Positions 20,180 to 29,029 of a stretch of 64,000 bases of DNA are shown piece after piece. Source of the stretch: Eisenibacter elegans DSM 3317 (lineage in GTDB: Bacteria; Bacteroidota; Bacteroidia; Cytophagales; Microscillaceae). The position numbers and the translations under genes are program-made. Each line of letters starts with the position of its first letter. The first letter of the stretch is position 1. The notes below the pieces were generated by a model that saw nothing but the letters and a program-made list of their open reading frames with translations, ran no database searches and had not been told where the DNA came from. The stretch is taken from assembly GCF_000430505.1 (NCBI RefSeq), contig NZ_KE387152.1:447413-511412 (forward strand). Direction: 5' to 3'.

Positions 20180-21039
20180 CACACAAACTCCCTTATCTCA
20201 ATCTTGGCTGCGGCGAGCGCTTTCACCCTACTTGGGTCAATGTAGACTTTCAGTCCAACCACCCTGCTGTACAGGCTCACAACCTCTTACAAGGCATTCC
20301 TTTTGCTGATGCCAGCTTTGAGGCCGTATACCACGCCCACGTATTGGAGCATTTTGCCCCCCACGACGGGCAGCAGCTCATCCGCGAATGTTACCGTGTG
20401 TTACGCCCCGGGGGTGTTTTGCGGGTGGTAGTACCCGATTTGGAGCAAATCATCCGCCAGTACCTCTTGCAGCTCGAAGCTGCCCTAGCCGGAGACGAGG
20501 CCGCCGCCCAACGCTACGACTGGATTATGCTGGAGTTGTACGACCAAGCCGTCCGACACCGTAGCGGTGGGATGATGGCCAAATACCTTTTTCAGGACAC
20601 CCTGCCACAAGAGGAGTATGTTTTTGAACGCATTGGCGAAGAGGGGCGCTTGTTACGTGCGCGCCATTTTGCCGCTCGTCAAGCACAGCCTGCCGCCGCT
20701 CCGGTGGCTTCGTCAAGGCCCAATCCTATCAGGCAACTGCTGAGCAAGGCCAAACAAGCCCTCAAGCGGCTGCTTTTCAAAACCGAGATAGACTTCTACG
20801 CCCAACAGCAGGCCTTCGCTGCTGTGGGGAAGTTTAGGCTAGGAGGGGAAGTACACCAATGGATGTACGACCGCTATTCCCTAGGGCGTTTGTTGGCTGA
20901 GCAAGGCTTTGGCGATATCAGGGTCGTAACGGCCTTTGAGAGTTACATCCCCAACTGGAATGACTATGGGTTGGAAAGCCATCAAGGGCAACTACACAAG
21001 CCCGATTCGTTGTTTATGGAAGCGAAAAAAACAAGTTAA
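20176..21039 (+). CDS. SAM-dependent methyltransferase
   Basis: The 287-residue protein has a short-form SAM motif (LNLGCGERFHPTWVNVDF), the motif AVYHAHVLEHF and a post-motif ECYRVLRPGGVLRVVVPDL, all typical of Methyltransf_11 proteins in glycan loci. A central Ala/Arg-rich insertion (about residues 160-200) separates the catalytic part from a C-terminal segment ending in SLFMEAKK. ATG 20176 overlaps the upstream stop by 4 bases and was chosen over a start 27 bases earlier, which adds residues without family match. Confidence 0.85.
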   Translation: MTHKLPYLNLGCGERFHPTWVNVDFQSNHPAVQAHNLLQGIPFADASFEAVYHAHVLEHFAPHDGQQLIRECYRVLRPGGVLRVVVPDLEQIIRQYLLQLEAALAGDEAAAQRYDWIMLELYDQAVRHRSGGMMAKYLFQDTLPQEEYVFERIGEEGRLLRARHFAARQAQPAAAPVASSRPNPIRQLLSKAKQALKRLLFKTEIDFYAQQQAFAAVGKFRLGGEVHQWMYDRYSLGRLLAEQGFGDIRVVTAFESYIPNWNDYGLESHQGQLHKPDSLFMEAKKTS

Positions 21040-21047
21040 GCCCGTCG

Positions 21048-22097
21048 ATGCGTTATTTTTGTACTTATTTCAATCAAGGGTATCTGTCGAGAGGGCTGTG
21101 CCTTTGGGAGTCGCTAAAGGCACAACTCCCCCAAGGTTTTCGGCTATACATCTTGGCACTCGACGAAGAGGTGGAGCGCTTTTTTGCCCAAAACCCCTTT
21201 GAGGGGGTTGTGGTCGTGCCTCTGGTGGCTTTAGAGGCGCATTACCCCGAGCTGCTTCAAGTAAAGCCCACCCGCACAACGGTAGAGTATTATTTTACCC
21301 TTACGCCCTGCTTGCCCAACTACCTGCTGACAACATATCCCGAAATAGACCTCATCACCTATGTGGATGCGGACATTTACTTCTTCGCCTCGCCGGAAGT
21401 GATTTTTGAAGAAATGGGCGAAGCCTCCATACTGCTAGTACCCCACCGTTTTTCGGAAGCCAAAAAGGGGCTGGAAGTTTATGGCCGTTACAATGTGGTA
21501 TTTAATAGCTTTCGGCGCGATGCCGACGGCCTGCGCTGCCTGCAATGGTGGCAAGAGCAATGCCTTGCGTGGTGCTACGATAGGGTAGAAGAGGGAAAGT
21601 TTGCCGACCAAAAATACCTGGATTACTTTGAAACCTTGAGCCAAAAAATAGTCGTTACGGCTAATAAGGGCGTAAACTTGGCCGTCTTTAATGTAGACAA
21701 TGGACAACTGAGCCGCCAAAAAGGACGTTATCTGGTGGATGAAAATCCATTGGTGTTTTATCATTATCATCATTTGAGGGAAATACATCAATATGTTTTC
21801 GACATAGGCGTAGACAATGAGGTGTTTTACTTTAACCCTGTTCTTGTGTCGATTTATAAGAGGTATATTCAATCGATGTATAAGTTGACTAAAAAGTATA
21901 GTATAAAACCAACAACAAATGTTCGTTATCATTCAGTAGGCTTGTCAGGAGCCAAACTACGAGATAGGTTGATTTATGGTTACTCACTGGTGGTACATCC
22001 TTTGTATGCGGGTGGAGTACATTTGCAAAAGCCCTATGAGCGGTATCTGAAAATAAAAAAAATGTTTGCAAACAATGGCAAAACTACTCAACCTTAA
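21048..22097 (+). CDS. Probable GT-A glycosyltransferase
   Basis: The 349-residue protein begins YFCTYFNQGYLSRGLCLWES, resembling the start of transferases that act as surface-glycan synthases. It has a DxD-type metal site in ITYVDADIYFFASP, followed by RFSEAKKGLEVYGRYNVVFNSF. The C-terminus is basic. The 3' end overlaps the ketoisomerase gene by 23 bases. The last 300 bases are more A+T-rich than the start. Donor and acceptor unknown. Confidence 0.75.
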   Translation: MRYFCTYFNQGYLSRGLCLWESLKAQLPQGFRLYILALDEEVERFFAQNPFEGVVVVPLVALEAHYPELLQVKPTRTTVEYYFTLTPCLPNYLLTTYPEIDLITYVDADIYFFASPEVIFEEMGEASILLVPHRFSEAKKGLEVYGRYNVVFNSFRRDADGLRCLQWWQEQCLAWCYDRVEEGKFADQKYLDYFETLSQKIVVTANKGVNLAVFNVDNGQLSRQKGRYLVDENPLVFYHYHHLREIHQYVFDIGVDNEVFYFNPVLVSIYKRYIQSMYKLTKKYSIKPTTNVRYHSVGLSGAKLRDRLIYGYSLVVHPLYAGGVHLQKPYERYLKIKKMFANNGKTTQP

Positions 22098-22437
22098 AAC
22101 CTTTACAGATGCGCGGGGCAACCTGACTGTCATCGAAAAGGTGATTCCCTTTGATGTCAAGCGGATTTTTTATATTTACGGAGTAGACGACTCGGTGCGT
22201 GGTGGTCATCGGCATCATCAAACGATACAGGCGGCGGTGTGTATTCAGGGGCGGTGTACGATTTATAACCACGATGGTCAAGCAGAGGTCGAATACCTGC
22301 TCGATGCGCCGCACAAATGCCTGATTTTGGAGCCTAAGGACTGGCATCAGATGTATGCCTTCAGTCCTGATGCGATTCTGATGGTGCTGGCTTCTACCCA
22401 TTTTGACCCCAACGACTACATCTATGCGCCTTATTGA
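22075..22437 (+). CDS. dTDP-4-oxo-6-deoxyglucose 3,4-ketoisomerase (FdtA/QdtA type)
   Basis: This 120-residue cupin has the family motifs RGGHRHHQTIQAAVCIQG, with metal or substrate His residues, LEPKDWHQM and ASTHFDPNDYI. Enzymes of this group convert dTDP-4-keto-6-deoxyglucose to the 3-keto sugar. Whether the product has the galacto (FdtA) or gluco (QdtA) configuration cannot be decided by eye. ATG 22075 is preferred to an upstream TTG. It overlaps both neighbours, and the next gene is the matching aminotransferase, so the pair should make a dTDP-3-amino-3,6-dideoxyhexose. The acetyltransferase that often follows (FdtC/QdtC) is missing. Confidence 0.88.
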   Translation: MAKLLNLKTFTDARGNLTVIEKVIPFDVKRIFYIYGVDDSVRGGHRHHQTIQAAVCIQGRCTIYNHDGQAEVEYLLDAPHKCLILEPKDWHQMYAFSPDAILMVLASTHFDPNDYIYAPY

Positions 22438-23515
22438 GTACGAAAACCTCGCCAAGCTCAACGCCCCCTTCGAAGACGCATTCCGCACGCAGTTTGAGGC
22501 CGTGCTGCAAAGTGGGTGGTATATCTTGGGGCATCAGGTGCAGCAGTTTGAGCAGGCCTTTGCCCGCTACTGCCAAGCCGAGCACTGTGTGGGGGTGGCC
22601 AATGGTCTCGAAGCCCTCGTATTGGCACTCAAGGCCTATGAGTTTCCGGCGGGGAGTGAGGTCATCGTCCCTTCCAATACCTATGTGGCCACGGTCTTGG
22701 CCGTATTGCAGGCAGGGCTGCACCCGGTGTTGGCTCCGCCTGATATGGCAACCTATAACCTTGACCCACAAGCCCTCCCCCAATACATCAGCCCGCGCAC
22801 GGTGGCGCTGATGCCCGTACACCTCTATGGCAAGCCCTGTGATATGCCCGCGCTCTTGTCCATTGCCCAAGCTTACGGCCTGAAAGTAATCGAAGATGCA
22901 GCCCAAGCCCACGGTGCGAGCATCAGCGGGCAGAAAGTGGGCAGCTTTGGCGATATGACCTGCTTTAGCTTTTACCCTACCAAAAACTTGGGGGCGTTGG
23001 GTGATGGCGGCGCTATCACAACCAACGACGCTGCCCTGGCCGAGCGACTGCGCACCTTGCGCAACTATGGCTCTCAGCAGAAGTACTACAATCAACTACT
23101 GGGGCACAACTCTAGGCTGGACGAACTACAGGCCGCTTTTTTGGCCGTCAAACTCCCCGAACTTGACCGTATCAATGCCCACAAACAAGCGCTCGCAGCC
23201 CGCTACCTAGAAGGGCTGAAGGCTGACTTTATCAAGCCTGTACTACAAGAGGGCTATACCGATGTGTTTCATATCTTTGCCGTGCGGCATCCGGAGCGCG
23301 ACCGCCTGCGGCAGTACTTGCTCGATAGGGGCATCAAGACCGAAATACACTACCCCCTGCCCCCGTTTAGGCAAGAAGCCCTCCAAGGGTACTTTGACCC
23401 CGAGGCGCACCCCCTTGCCGATACCATTCACCGAACGATTCTGAGCCTGCCCTGTTCCTTTGCCCACCACCCGGAAGAAATCGAACAGGTCATCGAGGTG
23501 ATGAATGCGTTTTGA
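22424..23515 (+). CDS. DegT/DnrJ/EryC1 sugar aminotransferase (FdtB/QdtB type)
   Basis: This is a PLP-dependent enzyme of 363 residues. Visible are VGVANGLEALVLALKA (cofactor phosphate loop), VIEDAAQAHGAS with the PLP-ring Asp, and FSFYPTKNLGALGDGGAI with the Schiff-base Lys at about residue 187. The upstream ketoisomerase supplies its 3-keto substrate, giving dTDP-3-amino-3,6-dideoxyhexose for the surface glycan. ATG 22424 (MRLIEYENL) matches the family start; an earlier TTG at 22403 adds seven residues without match. The gene overlaps the ketoisomerase by 14 bases. Confidence 0.92.
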   Translation: MRLIEYENLAKLNAPFEDAFRTQFEAVLQSGWYILGHQVQQFEQAFARYCQAEHCVGVANGLEALVLALKAYEFPAGSEVIVPSNTYVATVLAVLQAGLHPVLAPPDMATYNLDPQALPQYISPRTVALMPVHLYGKPCDMPALLSIAQAYGLKVIEDAAQAHGASISGQKVGSFGDMTCFSFYPTKNLGALGDGGAITTNDAALAERLRTLRNYGSQQKYYNQLLGHNSRLDELQAAFLAVKLPELDRINAHKQALAARYLEGLKADFIKPVLQEGYTDVFHIFAVRHPERDRLRQYLLDRGIKTEIHYPLPPFRQEALQGYFDPEAHPLADTIHRTILSLPCSFAHHPEEIEQVIEVMNAF

Positions 23516-23567
23516 GGTAATACGTGTTTATTTGTCATTGTATCATCAAGTTATATACTTATCTCTA

Positions 23568-24455
23568 ATGGCTATAACATACCCAAAAATATCCATTGTT
23601 ACACCTAGCTATAATCAAGGGAAGTTTATTGAAGAGACCATTTTGTCAGTGCTGAACCAGAACTACCCTAATTTGGAATATATCATCATTGATGGAGGTA
23701 GTACCGATGAAACAATAGATATCATCAACAAATATGCGTCTAAACTGAGTTATTGGGTGAGCGAACCAGATGGCGGAATGTATTATGCAATACAAAAGGG
23801 CTTTGAAAAATCTAGTGGCGACATTATGGCTTGGATTAACTCAGATGACAAGTATCACCCAGGAGCATTTGACATTATTAGACAAGTATTTGAGCAATTT
23901 CCTATGGTGGAATGGCTCACAGGTATTCCCACGGTGTGGAATGAAAGTGGCCTCTGTGTAGCCGTAAACCCGCTATATAATTGGTCTAAGTATGAGATGT
24001 ATTCAGGAGAATACTATCAACAACAGCGTTGGATTCAACAAGAGTCTACTTTTTGGCGGCGTTCGTTATGGGAAAAAGCAGGAGGGTACATGAATACAGA
24101 GCTGCAGCTGGCTGGAGATTTTGAATTGTGGCTGCGATTTTTTCAATATACGAAACTATATCCTTTACAAGCTTTAATCGCAGGGTTTAGGATACAAGCA
24201 GAACAACAGACCGCCATAAAGTATGACAGCTATCTCAAAGAAGCTTATGAGTGTCTCCAACACAAAATCACCCACTTAGATGACCAAACAATACGTACAA
24301 TGAAGCAAATCAAAAGCTATAACCGGTGGCTAGAGTGGACTAGTAGAGTAAATGTATATCGCTGGCAAGAACAACGTTTAAGGCTGCTCGATTACCCGCC
24401 AAGGGTATGTTACAATTTTAAAAAGAAGCTTTTTGATATTGCCCCGATAGTATGA
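23568..24455 (+). CDS. Glycosyltransferase family 2
   Basis: The 295-residue protein has a classical GT2 N-terminus: KISIVTPSYNQGKFIEETI, IIDGGSTDETIDII, a second acidic site MAWINSDDKYHPGA (DD metal-binding pair) and the acceptor-site region LAGDFELWLRFF. ATG 23568 (MAITYPK) was chosen because the 21 residues added by an ATG at 23505 are hydrophobic and unlike the family. It overlaps the next GT2 gene by 4 bases. The pair lies in an A+T-richer patch. Confidence 0.92.
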   Translation: MAITYPKISIVTPSYNQGKFIEETILSVLNQNYPNLEYIIIDGGSTDETIDIINKYASKLSYWVSEPDGGMYYAIQKGFEKSSGDIMAWINSDDKYHPGAFDIIRQVFEQFPMVEWLTGIPTVWNESGLCVAVNPLYNWSKYEMYSGEYYQQQRWIQQESTFWRRSLWEKAGGYMNTELQLAGDFELWLRFFQYTKLYPLQALIAGFRIQAEQQTAIKYDSYLKEAYECLQHKITHLDDQTIRTMKQIKSYNRWLEWTSRVNVYRWQEQRLRLLDYPPRVCYNFKKKLFDIAPIV

Positions 24456-25306
24456 CACCCCCTCTAGTTTCCATCATCATCCCGACATACAATGCGTCAG
24501 CGACCTTGTCCAAAACGCTGGAAAGTATTGTGCAACAGACATACCCTCAAATAGAAGTATGGATTGTAGATGGACAGTCTACCGACCATACCCTCGAAGT
24601 CATCCAACAATATACGGAACAGCATAGTTATATGCAGTGTGTTTCTGAGGCGGATAAAGGTATATTTGATGCCATGAACAAAGGAGTAGCTTTGGCAACA
24701 GGTGAATGGCTCTATTTTTTGGGGGCAGATGATGTGCTTTTACCTAATGGTATTACAGATGTTTTTGGGCAGTGTGATTACCAAAACCTCGACTTTGTAT
24801 ATGGCAGTATCATCAGCCAAAGCAGCAACAAGGTGTATGATGGCTTTTTTTCCTTGGCTAAGATTATGCGACAGGGCATCTGCCATCAGGCTACTTTTAC
24901 CCGAAAATCGCTGTATGATACCATTGGCCTCTTTGATTTGCGTTACAAAGCCGCCGCCGATTGGGATTTCTCTTTGAAGTGCTTTGCCAACCCCCAAGTA
25001 CGCATACAATATGTGGAGGCGACAGTGGCTGTTTATGGTGCCTCAGGATTTAGCAGCTATTACTATGACACTACTTTTCGGAATCAGAAAGAACAACTAT
25101 TGCTGAATTATTTCCCAAACAAAGACAAAGCGTTTTACTGCGCTTTCGGGGACTTAGTGTTTAACTTATACAAAACAAGAAACTATCGACACGCACTGTA
25201 TGCCAGCTTGTTTGTGGCAAAATCCACCGGACAGTGGGGGTATTATCTTAAAAATGCCGCATACTGGCTAAAAACATCCATATTTACCAAGTATGACACC
25301 GTCTAA
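24452..25306 (+). CDS. Glycosyltransferase family 2
   Basis: The 284-residue protein shows LVSIIIPTYNASATLSKTL, WIVDGQSTDHTLEVI, the DD site LYFLGADDVLLP and the acceptor region YKAAADWDFSLKCF. It is translationally coupled (ATGA) to the upstream GT2 and overlaps the GT8 gene by 14 bases. It is related to the WcaE/colanic-type GT2 subgroup by pattern, but the sugar transferred is unknown. Confidence 0.92.
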   Translation: MTPPLVSIIIPTYNASATLSKTLESIVQQTYPQIEVWIVDGQSTDHTLEVIQQYTEQHSYMQCVSEADKGIFDAMNKGVALATGEWLYFLGADDVLLPNGITDVFGQCDYQNLDFVYGSIISQSSNKVYDGFFSLAKIMRQGICHQATFTRKSLYDTIGLFDLRYKAAADWDFSLKCFANPQVRIQYVEATVAVYGASGFSSYYYDTTFRNQKEQLLLNYFPNKDKAFYCAFGDLVFNLYKTRNYRHALYASLFVAKSTGQWGYYLKNAAYWLKTSIFTKYDTV

Positions 25307-26171
25307 TGCCTCTATCCCCTTAGTCTGCACCATCAATGCGGCCTATGCGCAACACTTCGGGGTGATGTGTGTATCCTTGTTTGCCCATAGCCCCAAGCAG
25401 CGGTTTGAGGTGTACCTTGTCTGTAGCGATTTGTATGAGGCTGACCGCCGCAAGCTCCGGCGGCTTTTTGACCAAGGCGGGCATCAGCTCCACGTATTAC
25501 CTTTTCAAGAAACGCTGGTAGCTCATTTTCCCCTGAGTGCGCACGCACACTATGCCAATTATTACCGCCTGTTTTTGGCCGATTTGCTCCCCCCGCAGCT
25601 CGACAAGGTGCTGTACCTAGACTGTGATATGATATTCCAAGGCGATATTGCCCCGCTTTGGCAAACCGACCTTGGCAACTACTGGGTGGCGGCTGTAACG
25701 GATGTGAGCGTAAATAACCCACAAGCCCGTCTGCCAATGAAACAAGAGCGCTATTTCAACTCAGGTCTGATGCTGGTCAACCTTGCCAAATGGCGGACAG
25801 AAAAACTCAGCCGCCAAGCGACAGCCTTTGTAGAAAGCTTTGAAGGCACACTCAACAGCTGGGACCAAGACGTATTGAATGTCCTTTTTGATGGCCATTG
25901 GCTCAGCCTAGACCTACACTGGAACGTACAGTCTTATTTTTATGACATCCCTGACGAACTACTCACACAAAAGCCTGACAAAAACGCTATCTTAGCTGCT
26001 AGGGCACGCCCGGTAGTAGTACATTATACGGCAAGTATTAAACCATGGCAGCCTCATTCTACACACCTCAAAAAACAGTTATACCAGCATTATCAACAGC
26101 AAAGTCCTTGGCGACAAACCCGTTGGCAAAGTTGGTATCAAATGCTTAAAAACCGCATCCCTGTATTATGA
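25293..26171 (+). CDS. Glycosyltransferase family 8 (LgtC-like)
   Basis: The 292-residue protein has the GT8 features: PLVCTINAAYAQHFGVM, YYRLFLADLLP, the DxD motif VLYLDCDMIFQGDIAPLW, FNSGLMLVNLAKWR, QDVLNVLF and the C-terminal HYTASIKPW motif. GT8 enzymes are retaining and typically add galactose or glucose. It overlaps both neighbours (14 and 4 bases). Confidence 0.93.
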   Translation: MTPSNASIPLVCTINAAYAQHFGVMCVSLFAHSPKQRFEVYLVCSDLYEADRRKLRRLFDQGGHQLHVLPFQETLVAHFPLSAHAHYANYYRLFLADLLPPQLDKVLYLDCDMIFQGDIAPLWQTDLGNYWVAAVTDVSVNNPQARLPMKQERYFNSGLMLVNLAKWRTEKLSRQATAFVESFEGTLNSWDQDVLNVLFDGHWLSLDLHWNVQSYFYDIPDELLTQKPDKNAILAARARPVVVHYTASIKPWQPHSTHLKKQLYQHYQQQSPWRQTRWQSWYQMLKNRIPVL

Positions 26172-27175
26172 AACAGGCCAAAACTTCTGCTCCGATTATC
26201 TTCATACATTATGGCAATTCGCCGTATTTGAAGTATACATTACGCTCAGCCCAATTGAGCAATCCAGATAAAGAGGTGGTGCTGTTGGGCGATGCAGACA
26301 ATCAGCACCTCCGGCAAATGGGGATTAGTCATTATCTGTTGGAAAATTACGCCCAAGGCAAAGAAATTGAACTGTTTCATCAAGTATATCGACACGTAGC
26401 AGGCAAAAAACATATGGCCAAAACCTTTGCAGATCGCTGGCTGAAGTTTGTTTTTGAGCGCTGGTTTATGATGTATACCTTTATCAAAACGAAAGACATC
26501 CAGCAGTTTTGGACTTTCGACTCTGACAACCTCTTGCTTAGCTCTTTGGCTCAGTTTGAGTCTCAGCTGTCGGCATATGACTGTACCACACAGTGTATGG
26601 ATACTTGTATGAATGGCTTGATTAATAACCAAAAGGTCGTAAAAGGGTACATCGACAAAATCAATGAGTTGTTTCAACGAGAAACTTATTTGGCTCAGCA
26701 ACAAGAAGAGTTTGATACCAAACATCCTGACTATGCCTTTACAGAAATGAGGGCTTTCAAAATTTATCGTGATGAAACGGATATTCAGACCTTCCGACTT
26801 CAGACGATTGTCGACCAAAGCGCCTTTGACGAATGTGTGGCCTGTACCCATCACGAGATGCGGATGCACCCCCAAGCACTATCCAACGGGCAAAAAATGA
26901 AACAGTTGTTTATCAACGCGCAAAAGGAAGTCTTTTCTTACTATGAGCCGGAGCAGCGCTATATCAAACTCCATAACCTGAATATGAGCTGGATACCACA
27001 GTACTTGACCAAACGTGTGTATGACTATGTGTTTGAGAAACCGCTGCGCTTCGAGCACGCAGAGGAGCTAAAACTGATTCCCGTTAACGAGCCCATTGGT
27101 GTTAGCATACAGCGGCAGTCAATGGCATTTTGGAATAAGGGGAAGCGGCGACTTCTTAAGATTATATCAAAATAA
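26168..27175 (+). CDS. Uncharacterised glycosyltransferase-like protein
   Basis: The 335-residue protein starts with a Rossmann-like strand and loop (IIFIHYGNSPYLKYTLRSAQ) and VVLLGDADNQHL, then has FWTFDSDNLLLSS, a likely DxD metal site. The central part is helical and Cys-containing (TTQCMDTCMNGLINN). No closer family could be named. It sits inside the glycan operon, coupled to the GT8 gene by an ATGA overlap and 2 bases from the following methyltransferase, which supports a transferase role. Confidence 0.6.
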   Translation: MKQAKTSAPIIFIHYGNSPYLKYTLRSAQLSNPDKEVVLLGDADNQHLRQMGISHYLLENYAQGKEIELFHQVYRHVAGKKHMAKTFADRWLKFVFERWFMMYTFIKTKDIQQFWTFDSDNLLLSSLAQFESQLSAYDCTTQCMDTCMNGLINNQKVVKGYIDKINELFQRETYLAQQQEEFDTKHPDYAFTEMRAFKIYRDETDIQTFRLQTIVDQSAFDECVACTHHEMRMHPQALSNGQKMKQLFINAQKEVFSYYEPEQRYIKLHNLNMSWIPQYLTKRVYDYVFEKPLRFEHAEELKLIPVNEPIGVSIQRQSMAFWNKGKRRLLKIISK

Positions 27176-27177
27176 GT

Positions 27178-28056
27178 ATGTTAGGAAAAACACTCCATAG
27201 ACTTCGGGTTTTGGCGGCTTGTCTGGGGCTTCGCGATGGATGGCGTGTCGCTTATCATCACTGGTGGCGCAGGGATTTGCACAAACATCACCCCTTCCTT
27301 TTTCAGGAATTGGTAGTGTTGTTACACCTTGCCGACCAAGGGGCGCATATCCACAGGCAAGGAGGCTATTGCCTCATCAATACGCAGCTGAATGGGCAGG
27401 CCTTTAGCATACGCCTGCGCAAGCATACCAGCGACTTTTTTATCTTCGCCCAAATCTGGATTCGCCAAGACTATGCTGCGTTCATCCGGCAGGTGTGCCA
27501 AACCCAAAGCCCCGCACCTCAATACATTATAGACGCTGGCGCCAACATAGGACTGGCAGCACTATATTTTACGGCCTATTTCCCCCAAGCGCATATTATC
27601 GCTCTGGAGCCGGAAAGCGCTAATTTTGCACAGCTCCAATGGCACTGCCGGCACAATCCATCGGTGCATATTCAGGCATTACAAGCCGCACTTTGGCATC
27701 AGGATACACACCTATATCTCGACCAATCGTTTCGAGATGGCTCCCATAGTGCCTTTGCCGTAACTACAGTCCCCACAACGGCGCTAACACCCACACAGGC
27801 TTTTAGCCCCAAAACATTATGGGCGCAGCACCAATGGCCAAGGATAGATATTTTCAAAATAGATATCGAGGGAGCCGAAAAAGAACTCATCAAAGCCTCC
27901 GATGACTTCTCGGACTGCCTAGCCCACACGCAATGGTTGGCCATAGAAGTACACGAAGAACGCATCTCACTCGCCGAGGTAAGGGCTTATTTGGAAGCGC
28001 GTCAATTCCAGATAGCCCACAGCGGCGAATACCTCATCGCCCAAAAAAACACCTAA
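27178..28056 (+). CDS. FkbM family methyltransferase
   Basis: The 292-residue protein has YIIDAGANIGLAALYFTAYF, IIALEPESANFAQL and IFKIDIEGAEKELI, the FkbM hallmark. About 115 residues precede the SAM motif, more than in the other two FkbM proteins here; this N-terminal part contains YCLINTQLNGQAFSIRLR and is not recognised. The gene is close to both neighbours (2 and 4 bases) and belongs to the glycan operon. Confidence 0.88.
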   Translation: MLGKTLHRLRVLAACLGLRDGWRVAYHHWWRRDLHKHHPFLFQELVVLLHLADQGAHIHRQGGYCLINTQLNGQAFSIRLRKHTSDFFIFAQIWIRQDYAAFIRQVCQTQSPAPQYIIDAGANIGLAALYFTAYFPQAHIIALEPESANFAQLQWHCRHNPSVHIQALQAALWHQDTHLYLDQSFRDGSHSAFAVTTVPTTALTPTQAFSPKTLWAQHQWPRIDIFKIDIEGAEKELIKASDDFSDCLAHTQWLAIEVHEERISLAEVRAYLEARQFQIAHSGEYLIAQKNT

Positions 28057-28060
28057 CAAT

Positions 28061-29020
28061 ATGAAATCCATGCTCAAAAAAATATTGCCCGGTACAGTCA
28101 AACGCGGCATCAAACGTTTGTTGGGTATTCCTATCCCCGAAAACATCCACAAAGAAGTATACAGTGCCTATGCCGGCAAAACAATCCAAGAAGGGCAGGC
28201 TGCCGGCGACATTATTTATGAGCAGTTGGCTTCCGGTAGACCTTTGATGGTAGCACGCATAGGCAGCACAGAGCAAAGCTGCCTTACCAACTACATCCAC
28301 TTGCGCCAAGGCAAGGCCAAAGAATGGAACCCTGTGGTAGTCGCCGAAATGTGGCACGCATCCGGTTTTTTTTCCAATACCCCACCTATGCTGGAACGGT
28401 TTTGTGAGCTTTTCGAACAATCGCTGACCACGGTAGATACCCTCGGGGTTTGGTTTTTGCCCGGCGAGCGCTATATCTGCGAAAATATCTGCCCTCAAGC
28501 TTCCTTCATTCATCTCAAAGACATCGAGCCTTACTACCACCCACAACCTTGGAGCCGTATTTTGGAAGGCAAAAAGGTGCTTGTAATCCATCCTTTTGCC
28601 CAAACCATTGCCCGGCAGTTTGCCCAAAACCGTACCAAGCTCTTTGCCAACCCTGCCGTATTACCTCCCTTCGAGCTACAAACCATTACGGCTGTACAAT
28701 CGATTACTTACAACAGGCCTGAGTTTGCAACTTGGTTTGATGCCCTCGACCATATGAGCAACCAAGCCGCTGCCCTCGATTTTGACATAGCCATTATTGG
28801 CGCCGGCGCTTACGGACTGCCCCTGGCAGCCCGTATCAAGGCAATGGGCAAGCAGGCCATCCATATGGGCGGAGCCACACAAGTATTGTTTGGGGTAATG
28901 GGTCGGAGGTGGGAGCAGATGCCTTTTTTCCAGCAAATGATGAACGAGTACTGGGCGCGTCCTACTGGAAGCGAAAAACCGCCAAAAGCTGACACGATGG
29001 AGGGAGGCGCTTATTGGTAA
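28061..29020 (+). CDS. Probable GT-D fold glycosyltransferase
   Basis: The 319-residue protein has an N-terminal basic stretch (LKKILPGTVKRGIKRLLGI), then RPLMVARIGSTEQSC, resembling the nucleotide-binding start of GT-D (DUF1792-like) proteins with an Arg and an acidic residue. It ends in IGAGAYGLPLAARIKAMG followed by HMGGATQVLFGVMGRRW, a pattern seen at the end of that group. It is the last gene of the 16-kb glycan locus and converges on the TerB-like gene. The family assignment is by motif resemblance only. Confidence 0.6.
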   Translation: MKSMLKKILPGTVKRGIKRLLGIPIPENIHKEVYSAYAGKTIQEGQAAGDIIYEQLASGRPLMVARIGSTEQSCLTNYIHLRQGKAKEWNPVVVAEMWHASGFFSNTPPMLERFCELFEQSLTTVDTLGVWFLPGERYICENICPQASFIHLKDIEPYYHPQPWSRILEGKKVLVIHPFAQTIARQFAQNRTKLFANPAVLPPFELQTITAVQSITYNRPEFATWFDALDHMSNQAAALDFDIAIIGAGAYGLPLAARIKAMGKQAIHMGGATQVLFGVMGRRWEQMPFFQQMMNEYWARPTGSEKPPKADTMEGGAYW

Positions 29021-29029
29021 GTTTTTGGG

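Noticed and set aside
22394-23095. Minus-strand open frame of 233 codons opposite the aminotransferase gene
   Set aside because: The plus-strand gene has all PLP-enzyme motifs; the antisense product matches nothing.
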